A stretch of DNA of 64,000 nucleotides from Pomphorhynchus laevis (Eukaryota; Acanthocephala; Palaeacanthocephala; Echinorhynchida; Pomphorhynchidae), in contig WNNJ02000681.1 in NCBI GenBank assembly GCA_012934845.2, forward strand, positions 30,559 to 94,558. Direction: 5' to 3'. Both the position numbers and the translations under genes were made by a program. Position 1 is the stretch's first letter, and every line of letters starts with the position of its first letter. This document shows positions 1 through 11,100 of the stretch, one piece after another. Below the pieces are notes generated by a model. It did not search any database and had not been told where the DNA came from. It was given only the letters and a program-made list of their open reading frames with translations.

Positions 1-215
1 ACTTATTTTTGAAAATTTATGAAAAGGGACGTATTTTAGAAAATCTAACCTGGGTACTTTATTTCTAACGGATTTTGTTGCTCTATGTCTAAAGCATACA
101 ATAAATGGACAGGCACAAATCAGCGGAGTACACAATAAAACAATCAGTATTATAAATCGAAACATTTGAGATAAATTAGCCCATATTTGTCGTGCTGTTG
201 ACAAAATGTTTGCCG
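1..215 (-). CDS. Fibronectin III receptor gene, transmembrane exon
   Basis: This is the most downstream visible exon of a minus-strand gene. It follows an acceptor (ctgactag) at 216-223 and reads on from the previous exon with matching phase (one base carried in). The peptide has a short extracellular stalk with the possible glycosylation site NLS. A hydrophobic stretch of about 20 residues (FIILIVLLCTPLICACPFIV) follows, and then a basic segment (CFRHRATKSVRNK), the usual layout of a type I membrane protein leaving the membrane. A candidate donor (AG|GTTAGA) lies at 49-50. The frame also stays open to the window edge, so the true end is uncertain. The gene presumably continues into a cytoplasmic region outside the window, so whether it is a kinase, phosphatase or adhesion receptor cannot be told. 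The splice sites are inferred by eye. Confidence 0.5.
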
Positions 216-340
216 CTAGTCAGAAAATTAATATAAATTAATTCATCAGATGCATAGTTACCAGACAAATTTCCATATTCATTTAAAATATCTAAATATT
301 TATTAAATGATATATTCATTAATTGATAAATTTGGGTTAC

Positions 341-556
341 AATTAAGCGTGCGATAACGGTACATCTCTGATAGTGGCCCAGATCCCATACTGTTTTTGG
401 CATATATCATAAAACTGTAGAGTGTTTGAAATTTAAGATTTTGAATTTGATGCTGCATTCGATCTATTGAGTGCTTTGACGAAGAAGGAGTATATACTTC
501 TTTGAACCATTCATTTAATGGCTTCTTTGGACTATCTGTATATATCAAAACGTAAC
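341..556 (-). CDS. Fibronectin III receptor gene, exon (third FN3, second half)
   Basis: The exon encodes strands C to G of an FN3 domain. It starts YVLIYTDSPKKPLNEWFKEV, and near the end shows the classic LxxxTxYxFxIxAxNxxGxGPLSE pattern (LKFQTLYSFMIYAKNSMGSG). The acceptor is aaatttag ending at 557 and the donor is GTAACC at 340-335. Length 216 bp. Two bases complete the split codon from the exon at 604-711, and one base passes to the transmembrane exon. The agreement of frame across both junctions is the main support. The FN3 fold is an extracellular beta-sandwich common in adhesion receptors. Confidence 0.65.
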
Positions 557-603
557 CTAAATTTGATAAGAATATTTAGTAAATTTTTTAAATAGCAATT
601 TAC

Positions 604-711
604 CAAAGTCTGGATCCCATTCACCATCGCCTCTATCCCACGAAATTGTAACTGAACTAGGATTTGATAAATCTGGACTTATGTCTAGTTTAGACGGTGG
701 TAAAAGTGGAG
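604..711 (-). CDS. Fibronectin III receptor gene, exon (third FN3, first half)
   Basis: This exon encodes the A to C strands of an FN3 domain: PPSKLDISPDLSNPSSVTIS followed by WDRGDGEWDPDFG. The proline-rich start and the conserved tryptophan after VTIS are typical FN3 landmarks. It lies between an acceptor (ttacgtttag) and a donor (G|GTAAATTG). It enters in phase 1, usual for FN3 module boundaries, and passes one base to the next exon. The 108 bp length matches the candidate exon at 4078-4185. Confidence 0.6.
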
Positions 712-2250
712 CTAAACGTAAAATTGCAATAAAGTTTAAGTATATACATTTTTAATTAAGTTACCACCTAAAACTTTTGGTGTGTAATAACATTTGATTT
801 TAATAGCGATTTAAGATCAACACTTTTCAAACAAAAACTATAATGCGATGCAAAAACATATATACAAAAACAAAACGTACGAAACAAAGGAAATCAACAT
901 TATATTTAACTTTATTATATTAAAATAAATGCGCAAAAACCAATATACGTTTTGATTGAAAAGCATGATTTAAACTACTTTGCATGTCTGCTCGCTTATC
1001 GCTAAATTCGAATTGATCTGTATTTTTAAATGGTATAAACAAATAAACATTAAACTTATACTCAAATGCAAAATATTCATTTGATTAAAGTTAAGTTAAT
1101 TTGATTCCTGATGCTGATCAAATTTTTATTCCAAAGTAAATGTCCCCTCTACAATACATTTAATGGGATACATAATGTTTTAATTTATAGGAAGGGAGCG
1201 TCCGCTTATCTAAATGACGTGGCAATATAGGAGCAGTTATTAAAAATATTGAAATTTTGAGTTGTGGCTAAGCTTCCATTCCCGACTTCCAATGATCTTT
1301 TAGACTCAATAAAAAATAAATAAAACAATATAAATATAAATACAAATATAAATACAATACGATTTGTTTAGTAGATAAGTTAATAAATTAATTGCTTTCT
1401 TATAAACTGTTTGTTACAAGGTGAATGAACAAGTGTTCATGAGCTACATGATCTATGAAATGCAATAAAGTTTACTTATTCATAATACATGAGCATACAA
1501 CACGTTAATTCGATGCTATTTAAGACTTAATGTTAGAAAATGTAAATAAATGTCAAATATGAATGAATAATCCTCATTGTCGAATATACAGAATGTATGA
1601 ACTATCGTCAAATCCTATAAAACGCAAAACCCCGTCAAAATCACGAAAATTGCTATTTATCAAGCATGCGTCATTTTAAAATAAATTAACAAACAAGCTT
1701 ACAAATATAAGAAATAATAAAATAAAAGAATTAAACAATTAAATCATTTGAGTTAACGAAGATAAAAAAGTAGCTATGAATGAAATTCTAGAAAGATCAT
1801 GTACAAATCCAAATTACTTCATAATTCTGATGGAATAATTCATAGGAAAATGCATTTCAAATGTTCCTTTGAAAATGTTCCAAATAAGGATCTATGACTA
1901 AGATAGCCCAGCGACGACACAAAGCTTATAAGATCGCGATAGGAACGTGATAAACGTAGTTATCTTATCACTTTTATGGTGATCATCATTGATATCATGG
2001 TTTCGAGGTAAATTATAATGATCCTTTATGTGAATTATGATCAAAAATGACAATTATACGGTGTATTGATCATCATTAGGCCCCATGTGAGACGAATGAA
2101 TTCCGTTTCGTATTCTTATGAAAACAAAAAATCTAAAAAGTTCAATATGGGTACAATAAAAAACACGTTGAAAATTCTGGATCTATAGCGATAATGATAA
2201 TAATTTTGACACGCTTTTGACATTAAGTTGCAAACCAATATCAAAAATAC
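712..2250. other. Intron of the FN3 receptor gene
   Basis: About 1.5 kb of AT-rich sequence between two FN3 exons. I see short poly-A/T runs and no open frame with coding character, no recognisable repeat and no RNA gene. Confidence 0.5.
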
Positions 2251-2411
2251 CTGAATTCTTTGTCATTGCTTCGAGTATCAAACTCCAATCACTGTTTACG
2301 TTGGATTTTATTCGCTTAACCCGAATTTCATATCGTGAGAATGGATTTAAACCCTTTATGTAACATCTAGTAGTGTTGGTAATTTGGGATTTAGTAATCT
2401 CGTGCAAATGA
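2251..2411 (-). CDS. Fibronectin III receptor gene, exon (second FN3, second half)
   Basis: The peptide (HLHEITKSQITNTTRCYIKG then LNPFSRYEIRVKRIKSNVNS) shows the FN3 E-F-G pattern LxPxSxYxIxVxxI. It ends with a linker (EAMTKNS) that runs directly, in phase, into the next FN3 at 604-711. The acceptor is ttttaaaag and the donor CAG|GTATTT. Length 161 bp, taking two bases from the preceding exon and giving one base to the next. Confidence 0.6.
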
Positions 2412-2454
2412 CTTTTAAAATTTAAACTTAGAATTTATAGTAATACTTGCATAC

Positions 2455-2620
2455 CTTTTGATATGACCTATGTTTGCGTGAGAAAGTGTGTATTCGACTA
2501 TGTAATTCACGGGCGGCATGCTGAAAGAAACGCGAGGATTAGAATCGTCGTACCAACTAACATATAATTGCGTCGCAGTTGTCGAGATAATTCTTAATTC
2601 GGTCGGAGGCAATGTTAACC
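2455..2620 (-). CDS. Fibronectin III receptor gene, exon (second FN3, first half)
   Basis: First half of an FN3 domain: LPPTELRIISTTATQLYVSW, then an acidic turn and PPVNYIVEYTLSHANIG. The conserved features are the LPP start, the VSW tryptophan and the YIVEY C' strand. The acceptor is ccgagtttag and the donor AAG|GTATGC. Phase 1 entry, two bases passed on. Together with 2251-2411 it makes one complete FN3 domain. Confidence 0.62.
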
Positions 2621-4077
2621 CTAAACTCGGTTGAATAATCTATCACTGAAATTAATCCAATAACAATTCGGTTCGCCGTTAATAAAATATGAACAACAAT
2701 ATTTGATAAATAGTATATATATTGTTGAGTATGAGATCATGAAGATCGATTGAAATCGAGACTGGTGATCCTGTTATGAATACTTAATTATCTATTGAAT
2801 AGTTGCCAAGTCACACAAGGTGACTGTCGCTTAAAAACCAGCTACAAAATCCTTCCTTCATGACTTCAAATTCCATACACCCTGACTACTAGCGGCATCA
2901 TTGCCACAGCCGTTTTCGTTTCGCCCGCTTTCTGCCATATATATAATTTTAAATCAGAATGCATATATATTCAATAAGCCACATGCAATGTATGACAATA
3001 AATCTAATGGAAACTCGAATTGCCTATCATGACCGAAATAACATGAAATTCGTTCGTATCATTATAGATTTTATATTTTCTTTCGTATCATTATAGATGT
3101 TATATTTTCTTTCGTATCATTATAGATGTTATATATTCTTTCGTATCATTATAGATGTTATATTTTCTTTCGTATCATTATAGATGTTATATTTTCTTTC
3201 GTATCATTATAGACGCTATCGTCGAAAGCTAATATTATTTTATTTTCTATAATAAATTACTTGTGTCTATAATGCCCATCAACCTCAAGGAAGTTGACTT
3301 TGTCAGGAAAGCAAATCTTGATTTTAAATAGTATTTTCAAATTATATATTAATATATATATAAATTTATTTAGAATTCTAATCCCAATTAGGATATTAAT
3401 GGGATTAACACTAATCGCATCCTTCTTCCATAGGATAAATTTCTATTATTAAATTAATCATTAATTCCTATGATCATTAATTATTAATTCTTATGATCAT
3501 TAATCATTAATTATTAATCATTAATTCCTATGATTAAAATTATCCAAGTTATCCATGTTATCCAATGATTTAGGTTATCAAATGATCAAATTGATCAAAT
3601 TAAAGGTCAGTATTAAATATTAAATCAAAAATACAATTAAATTAATAATTAATTTAAATTAAAGATTAAATTAGATTAATTAATAATAATTTAATAATAA
3701 TTAAATTATCAAAATTTAAATTAGATAAAAATTGAAAATTAAAAATTAATATCAAAGATTAAATTACGATTAGAATAATCTAATCCAAATCCCAATCCAT
3801 ATGGCATTTAGAACAAAGATCGGCTAAAGAGCAAGACGTAACTAATATCATTGATATTATCGTAACTTTCAATTCAAGTCATTATAAATCTATGGTTGAC
3901 ACATATTATTACGATTAGTTTAAAAATATCGAAGGCAAAAAGTTATAAAAAAATTTTATAAATGTAAATATTTATTTAAAGACAAACTATTTATTATTAC
4001 AGTAAAGAGGAACACATTTATTTCAAATTTTAAAAATTATATCGCACTCTCCAAGTAATCGGAAATAGAAATATTAC
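2621..4077. other. Intron of the FN3 receptor gene
   Basis: AT-rich. It holds a 29-bp minisatellite (3050-3215, listed separately) and a long stretch of TTAATTA-type low-complexity sequence (3420-3780). No gene is supported. Confidence 0.45.
3050..3215. repeat. Minisatellite, 29-bp unit
   Basis: About six direct copies of a 29-bp unit (core ttcgtatcattatagatgtt plus an attttc tail) with one or two substitutions each. It lies inside an intron; a plain tandem duplication array. Confidence 0.9.
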
Positions 4078-4185
4078 ATATTATGTCAAGCCCAGAAGAA
4101 CTCGGTTTAAAAGCATCATATAATGCTTTTTTATTTAGCCTTGTAAAATTAAAGTCGGCAGTGAATTCAGTTGGGTCAGCTAAGG
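4078..4185 (-). CDS. Candidate FN3 receptor exon (first FN3, second half)
   Basis: An open stretch between the acceptor aaaattgatag and the donor T|GTAATA encodes LADPTEFTADFNFTRLNKKA and a short linker. The PTEFTADFNFT run fits the PxTxYxxxxxxT pattern of FN3 strands F and G. The size is exactly 108 bp. It enters needing two bases and leaves with one, which joins the exon at 11709-11903 to that at 2455-2620 without a frame change. The sequence is more divergent than the other FN3 exons. A 91-aa plus-strand frame overlaps it and is taken as a shadow. Confidence 0.4.
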
Positions 4186-5630
4186 CTATCAATTTTAGAA
4201 ATAACGATAAAACATCAAGAAACATAAACATGCTTACTACAATTTGTCTCGTGTATTTTTACAATATTATCAACAAAGATCGCCAGCCAACCGCATTTAT
4301 TGTATATTTTGAACACGCAGTTTTAAAAATTATTTTTCGATTAAATTTAATTGATTAATAACCTCATTACTAAAGGTTCCAACAAGTTAAAAATGAAAAG
4401 GGTAAAATAAATGATTTAAATATAAAATTTAATAAATTTACATAAATTATTAAAATGTGTGTGTTAAATTAAAAAAATGTAATATATAGCATTATCTCAG
4501 TTATAATATATATTACTTTTTATATCATTATTATATACTATAAAAATGATAGGGGTAAATAATATTATGCTATAATAATGCTAATGTGGAAAATTATCAT
4601 CTCTATTATTATTATAATTATTATAAATATAAAATATTATAATTGATAATATTTTTTATTGTTTTTATACTTTATAAACTCAAATTTTAATTTTATGCTC
4701 TTTGATCATCTCTACTATAAATATACCAGCCATTTAAATTCCAGGAATAGAAAATATTATCAGACAAAACGATCTATTTAAAATAAAACATTAGAAGTAA
4801 AATATAATATTTACGGAAGTTTGTATAACTTGTAATTTTGTAATATATTTTTATTAAATCATTTAAGCGATATCTCAGCTATTATTACAGATAACCGTTG
4901 AACATATATCCTTTTTAAGTAAAGGTTCAAATATTACAGGTTAGGCTATGAAAGAATATCTTAGCCGAATAATGAAAAATACTGAATCGTTTAATCGAAT
5001 GATTGAAGAAGATGCAATGTGGGCCACGAGAAATCAAAATCAATCAAAATTAGTAACTAAGGTGCATTACCTGTATCCAATAAGATACTATCTTGTATTC
5101 CAGTTGATACTGTATTGTCTAATAATATCGATCGAACAAGCACGGTATATTCATGATCCTTTACTAAAGATAAATTCAAATTATAATTGCACAATTTCAT
5201 CAAATTAATTATAAATTAAATATTATTTAATTAAAATTCGCAATTTTACATCAAAATTCAAGATGCTTAATTACTTCTAGATAAAAATGTTTCTACAAAT
5301 CTAGCATTTTAATTCCAAATTATTATTAATTTTAGTAATGCATTCAGATTTAAGTTAACGTCATAAATTTGATAGTAAATAAATATTTTAAGTGAACATC
5401 ATGATTAACGTATAATTAACATCATTGTAGTTAGCGACTAAAGCTATTAATTGTAGATTTCTTACGAGCTAATTATTATTCGAGCATTCTTGTCTTACTA
5501 TTAATCTTCATAATTTTCAAACTATTTTTTTAATTTAAATTCTCTTCGAATGAAAATATTTTTGTAAACAATAATTAATGTTAATAAATCAGATTAGTTA
5601 TCTGTGCCTACGCGTTTAGTATTATATATA
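4186..5630. other. AT-rich intronic stretch with one weak plus-strand frame
   Basis: Very AT-rich, otherwise without recognised content. A plus-strand frame at 4948-5208 (86 aa) starts at ATG just after a TTACAG acceptor-like site. It has a charged first half (KNTESFNRMIEEDAMWATRN), a GTGCAT donor-like site after SKLVTK at 5058-5061, and a hydrophobic tail. I do not recognise it and would not call it a gene on this evidence. Confidence 0.3.
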
Positions 5631-5649
5631 AATTTGAAAATAGTATATG

Positions 5650-5800
5650 CCTAAGAATTAAGATTGGAGGTCATCAGATTGAATTGCTATAGTATCGGAT
5701 TTCACGTCCTATTCCTCAATACATCATAACAGCGTGAGGCAAATACATGCTAATAATGTATTTCCAATTCGATCAAGTAGCGTAATACCTTATTCTAACA
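5650..5800 (-). repeat. Solitary 3'-end copy of the 20-23 kb reverse-transcriptase family
   Basis: The block (ttggaggtcatcagattg ... gaggcaaatacatgctaata ... cttattctaac) matches, with many changes, the 3' untranslated end of the RT element at 22270-22420. It keeps the small hairpin arms ATACATtATTAGCATGTAT. There is no coding sequence. It is an old, severely 5'-truncated copy on the minus strand. Confidence 0.6.
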
Positions 5801-6119
5801 TAATATAATTGATTATTTTTAGATTTTAAATATTTTTGTTTGATTTTTTTATAATATCTGAGTTTCCATATATTTGTTTTATATACGTATATAGGGTATA
5901 TTGATATACTATATTTATTATAGTATATCATTATAGTATATTATTATTGTATTAATATTAAATTATTAAATTATTTTATATACTATATACTATATTAAAT
6001 TATTTTATTGATTTTAAAGAAAACCAAATTATTATCATCGGCAATTCTAAAAATTTCATAATTAAAAATTTAAAATTGAAATTTAAAATAAAAGTTAATT
6101 TTTATGAATTGACTAATAA

Positions 6120-6245
6120 ATAACAGACGATGTATCATAATAAGGATTAGAGGTCATCGTGAGACACTGCTATGCTATTAGGTTTCGACCCCTATTCCTC
6201 AACCCAGCATAGCGGTGGGTCCAAATTAACGATTAACCTAAATTG
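6120..6245 (-). repeat. Second solitary 3'-end copy of the same RT family
   Basis: The run aaggattagaggtcatcg ... ggtttcgacccctattcctc ... cagcatagcggtgggtcc aligns with 22275-22370 and 53165-53270. It lacks the distal ATACATC hairpin. Old truncated minus-strand copy lying directly upstream of the ribozyme-like tandem array. Confidence 0.6.
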
Positions 6246-6360
6246 CCTAGTTGCTGATTCAATCAATAATTGATTGGGGTTAGTACATTTATAAAATAAA
6301 GTTGAAATTTTATTTTATATTACCCTGGTTTCACCGAAATGTGAAATGTAAGTATTGGAT

Positions 6361-6405
6361 CAGTAGCTGATGAGATTTATCAATCTGAAATGTTGCGTAC
6401 TGCTG
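6361..6405 (+). ncRNA. Hammerhead-ribozyme-like motif, first unit
   Basis: The conserved core pieces occur in the order expected for a type I hammerhead: stem I strand CAGTAG, CTGATGA, a 13-nt stem II region with GATT/AATC pairing, GAAA, a very short stem III region, the dinucleotide TA, then CTGCTG closing stem I (six pairs, one G-T). Predicted cleavage is after 6399. The short stem III resembles the small variants reported for Penelope-like elements, which act as dimers. Activity is untested. Confidence 0.5.
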
Positions 6406-7100
6406 TTGGCTTATAGATAGCATTAAAGAAACGTGCAAGATAAAATAAAAAATTTCAATTGTGACAATAATTGCACAATTAAATTAACTAAAATTTGGAA
6501 ACATATTATAGATGACTAGTTTGAAAATAGCAATTAATTGCAAAAATAGGTGAGTATTCAAATTGAAGGTATTACCTTCCCTTACACGCTGATTTAATTT
6601 GAAAACATAAATGATTCCAATTAAATTTGCGAAATACAAGACGAGTATTTCATCAAATTTAATTGTCAATAAAGTAGACGAATCGAATGATCGTCAGCCA
6701 ACATTAAAAGAACCGAAAGCTGAAAGGAAGGTATTGGATCATTAGTTGATCAGGTCCACCAATACTGGAATGAAGCGTAATGTTGTTGGCTTATAGATAG
6801 GATTGAAGCAGCGTTCAGGATGAAAAACAGTCATCAAAATTTCAATAGTAACAATGACTGCACTGGTATAACAACCTTTGATAATAGTAATTAATTTCAA
6901 AAATAGATAAGTTTTAAAAATTGAAGGTTGAACCTTTCCATACTTTTGCTGATTTAATTTCAAATCAGAAATGATTTCAATTAAATTTGAAAATGTAAGA
7001 TAAAAGTCTTTCATTAAATCTAATTGTCAGTAAAATCAGACGAGTTAACTGATTGTCAGTTAACATTATAAAACCGAAACGTGAAATGTAGGTATTGGAT

Positions 7101-7146
7101 CAGCAGCTGATGAGGTTCACTAATACTGAAATGCAGTGTACTGCTG
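7101..7146 (+). ncRNA. Hammerhead-ribozyme-like motif, third unit
   Basis: Best copy in the window. Stem I CAGCAG (7101-7106) pairs perfectly with CTGCTG (7141-7146). CTGATGA is at 7107-7113, GAAA at 7128-7131, and TA at 7139-7140 gives a predicted cleavage after 7140. Stem II would be short (GGT/ACT) and stem III minimal. An alternative hairpin pairs GGTATTGG (7091-7098) with the stem II region and cannot coexist with this fold, so the active form is not certain. Confidence 0.55.
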
Positions 7147-7240
7147 CTTGCTTATAAATAGCATTAAAGCAACAAGCAACGTGTAGTATAATCGAAAATT
7201 TCAATTGTAACAATTAAATTGACATAAAATGTTTGCGAAA

Positions 7241-7849
7241 TTTCATTTAATGTATAACACAATTAAATGCGATTTGTTTTTTAATGTGTGTTAAGATTTA
7301 GAATGGTTTAGAATTAAATGCTTATTTCATGAAGGTTTAATAGCAAAATAGATTACTTTTAGTAATTCTTTTATATTTTAGCAAGTAATTAAACGAAATT
7401 CTAAATATTATTATTTTATATTAATTAAATCAATCTTAATTATAATTCGAAAATTCGCAAGGTCAAAAACAGACATTTGATAGACTTTCTAAAGTTAAAA
7501 ATATTATTCGATAAGGACAATTGTTTAATAAAATATTAATTGTTTAAAAAACATTTGTTTTATTGTATAACATAAATTCATTTAAAAATAGATCATTGAA
7601 AATTATTTTTCATATTTCTCTAGATACTATTTCAGAATAGAAGTTGTTTAAAAATAATCATAAAAAAGTCAAATTCATAAAATTTTCGCAAGGCTTGACC
7701 AAATATAAAATTAAAAGTTTCTTATTTGAACGCTTATTTATAAACGATTTAATTAAAAGTAAATCAATAATAAAAATTCGATTAAGCAATTTTCAAATTA
7801 AAAGGTTAATTTAAAATTATTATTTAATTTTAATAAATAATAGGAAGTG
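7241..7849. other. AT-rich spacer inside the FN3 receptor intron
   Basis: AT-rich sequence between the tandem array and the RTE-like LINE. I see no gene, repeat or RNA in it. Confidence 0.4.
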
Positions 7850-8012
7850 CTATGTGCCAGTCGATTAAGTATTAAATTGGAACCCCTTGCCAATTAGTCT
7901 ATTTGTGGAGCGGTCCAGACAACGTATGTTCGACATTCGTTGATCAAAGGCTAAATAATTAACCGGCTTGCATCAGCCGTAGGAAGTCTTTTTATAGACC
8001 ATTTCAGATCCT

Positions 8013-8275
8013 TCTGATGACTCCAACGGCGGATTTGACAATGGAAGAAAAGGTGGAAGAGAGTCACAGATGCCTGTTTCCTTACAGTAGCGATGTTAAA
8101 TCATTAAAAGATATTGGGAACGGGATATAGCCGAACAAACAAAATCACTCCGATGACTCCAACGGCAGATTGACCAATGGACGAGAAGGCGGAACAGAGT
8201 CTCGGAGACCAATTTCCTTACAGTAGCGATGCTAGATCATCAAAGAATATCGGGAACGAGAGATAGCCGAACAAA
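8013..8275 (+). repeat. Two direct repeats in the LINE leader
   Basis: Two copies of about 130 bp, each starting tgatgactccaacggc and ending agccgaacaaacaaa, about 85-90 percent alike by eye. Tandem leader repeats are common at the 5' end of LINEs and may carry the internal promoter. Confidence 0.8.
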
Positions 8276-8449
8276 CAAACCAAAACAATGAAAATGACTA
8301 GCAAACAAATTACAAAATATAAATTAAGTGCGAAGAACAATGATCAACTTAAAACTGACTGGAGGAGTATCATTGTCGGGTGCCGAGTGACTAGGCAGTT
8401 GTACGGAGACAACGAAAGAGGCATCAACACCCGAAGCGGACTAGCCTTC

Positions 8450-11100
8450 ATGTAGGAACGTGGAATGTCATCTCGCTGGCGGGGAAGGAACCAGAATTAG
8501 TTGAGGAGATGGTTTGCTTCGGTCTAGAAATAGTCGGAGTGACTTATCTTCATTATTTTGGAACTAGAACTAAACTTTTGGATCAAGGTTGGACCTTGAA
8601 GTATTCGGGACTTATCAACGGAAAGTGACGATAGGCGGGTGTAGGAATACTTACAAGTCCCCGGTTGTCGTTCGTGATAGAGAGGTTAAACCCGGAGAAC
8701 GAAAGGCTGGCGTCTCTGAGACTTTTAGTCAAAGAGGGAAAAGGGATAACTGTTCTGTGTGTATTCTCGCAACATTATCTTGGAATACGCAGTCTTCGTG
8801 GAAGATCTTCAGGCTATTCTTGTTAGTACTTTGGTTGGAGATTCCATCGTTATATGCTCATTGACTTCAATGCTCATGTTGGTATGCACATTAACAGTTG
8901 GAAGAGAGTGTTGGGGAGGAACGGACACTCTGATTTGAATGTGAATAGTGTTGAGTTATTGCACTTTTGTTCTCGTAACAATTTGTACATAACCAACACC
9001 ATGTTTGAACATAAGGAGATCCATAGATGCACATGGCATCAAGATTCTCTCAGTCAAAGATCAATGATCGATTTTGTAATTGTCTCATCTGATCTGCGAC
9101 GTTATGTTATGGACACTAGTGTGACGAGAGGAGCTGAGCTGTCAACCGGTCACTACCTTGTAGTTAGTAAGCTTCGATGTCAGGATCGGATGCTAGACAA
9201 GCCTGGTAAACCTAAACGTTGTGTGAGGGCGTGATGGGAGCGTCTAGCAGATGTTTATGTCAAATAACGTTTTACTGGCTATATCCGGTAGGACTTCTCT
9301 CGGTTGCCAGAAGAGGTGAATAACATTGATAAGGAATGGGAGATGTTCAGATCCTCCCTTGTCAAAGCAACTGTGAAAAGTTGTGACTCGAAGGTCTTAG
9401 GTTCTTGTCGCGGAGATAATACTCGAACTACTTGGTGGACACCAACAGTTAGAGACTTCGTCCAATAGAAAAAGCTGGCTTATATGGCAAATTTGTCTTA
9501 TAAATAAATGGAAGCTGTAAACAAGTATCGAAGAGCAAAGATAGCTTCAGCTCTATAAATTACTGAAGCATAGAAGGCGGCTTGGTAGAAGTTTGAAGAG
9601 CAATTAGAGCTTGATTATAAGTCAGCTTCGAAGATATTCTGGAGGACGATCAGGAACCTTCGTGTTGGAAAGCAGAAAACTTCTCAAACTATCTATGACA
9701 AGAGTGGATCTATGCTGACTGACATTGAAGAAATTCTTGGTTGTTGGAACTATCATTTCAGGAGTCTCCTTAATTCGGTGGATATGACTTCTCTTGTAGT
9801 TAAGCTTTTAGAACCAACGGAAGAGATCATATCTTTGGAAGAGGTCATTGCTATTGTTATAAAACTTCGTAATGACAAGTCTTATGGATTAGATGAGATT
9901 CAACCTGAAACTTTGAAGGCTCCCAACGTTGTTGGCATGAAGTGGCTAACATGGGTCTTCAACGTTGCATTGAAGTCGGGCAAAGTTGCTAGAGAGTGGC
10001 GAACTGGGGTGGTGATACCGATATTTAAGAAAGGTAACCGAAGAGTGTTTCCAATCATCGCGGCATCACTTTTTTAGCCAAACTAGTAAGCTATTTGCTA
10101 CGGTTCTTAAGTTAAGGATACAGCCTATTATTGATCGACAGTTGAAAGAGGAATCAGCTCTTTACTCTCTCAACTATACTCGAACTGTCTTGAGAGTTCG
10201 CTAACCGGTCTACATGTACTTTGTAGATTTGGAGAAGGCGTTCAACCGAATTCCGCGAGAGGTTGTGGGAGGTACTAAGGAAGTATGGAGTACCACACTA
10301 TCTTCGAGTAGCTGTGGCTTCTCTGTATGAACAAAGTATGAGTTGTGTTCGTATTCTAGGTAGGAAGTCTGAATCATTTCCTGTAGGCGTTGGGCTTAGT
10401 CAGGGTTGTCATTTGTTTCCACTTTTGTTCCTTGTTTACATGAACAAAATTTCGAGACTGGCTGCTCTGCCGAATGTTGGTCTTCAGTTCGGTTCCATCA
10501 GGATACCATCTCTGCTTTTTGCAGATGACGTTGTTTTGTTGGCATCTTGTTCTGAGGATTTACAATGCCTACTAGATCGATTCACGATGGAATGCCAAGC
10601 GGCAGAGATATTGGTTAGTACAACCAAGACTGTCTCTATGTGTTCGTCTCGCATTCAGGTGCAATGTCAAACCGGATTGAGAAGGTTCTTCCTGACGTAG
10701 AGGATTTCAAGTATTGAAATCCTCCACGAGAGATGTTCCTGCCGTCTCTCTCGAGGGACGGCAGGAACATCAGGGAGATTGAGAAGCGAATTTGTGCAGC
10801 TAACACAGCAATGAGTTTTGTACAGGTCTGTCATAATGAAGCGGGGGTTTAGTCTTCGGATGAAGTTTTCGGGTTACCACCAAATCTTAGTTCCTATCTT
10901 AACTTACGGTCATGAGCTTTGAGATGATCGAAAGGATAATATCTCGGATACAGGTGGCCGAAATGAGGTTCCTTCGCGGTGTGATCGGCCTTAACCTAAG
11001 AGATAAGGTTAGGAATTCGGTTATCCGGGATGGACTAGGAGTAAGTAGCTGCTTCTCCACATCAAAGAAAGTTAGTGTAGGAGGCTAGGACATGTTCTGA
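8450..11100 (+). pseudogene. RTE-like endonuclease-reverse transcriptase, broken
   Basis: The endonuclease starts near 8454 (GTWNVISLAGKEPELVEE) and continues at 8854-9234 with DFNAHVG, NNLYITNTMF, MIDFVIVSSDLRRYVMD and TGHYLVVSKL, the expected APE-type order. RT pieces follow at 9712-10077 (IVIKLRNDKSYGLDEIQPE, GVVIPIFKKGN) and 10205-10700 (YFVDLEKAFNRIP, GLSQGCHLFPLLF, LLFADDVVLLA). A last segment near 10920-11040 resembles the VAEMRFLRGVIGLNLRDKVR tail of this family. The frame is broken by several stops and shifts, so no functional protein is expected. A second copy of the endonuclease part lies at 19.7-20.8 kb. Confidence 0.8.

Larger units (their letters stand above)
6323..7240 (+). repeat. 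Tandem array of hammerhead-like (retrozyme-type) repeat, about 2.5 units
   Basis: Three direct copies, period 379 then 361 bp measured between the equivalent core positions 6367, 6746 and 7107. The third copy is cut short. Each unit begins near accgaaa-gtgaaatgta, goes through the ribozyme-like core, then gcttatagatag, a conserved aaaatttcaat-gtaacaat segment, a ctgatttaatttcaaatcag inverted repeat and a caga-cgag segment. There is no reading frame. Non-autonomous tandem elements with hammerhead motifs (retrozymes) are known companions of Penelope-like elements. That this is one is my inference from the motif and the tandem layout. Confidence 0.75.

Noticed and set aside
3050-3215. Regular short repeats that could suggest a CRISPR array
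   Set aside because: Units are contiguous with no unique spacers and the genome is eukary­otic; it is a minisatellite.
4083-4358. Plus-strand 91-residue frame
   Set aside because: It is antisense to the phase-matched FN3 candidate exon and has no splice or family support.
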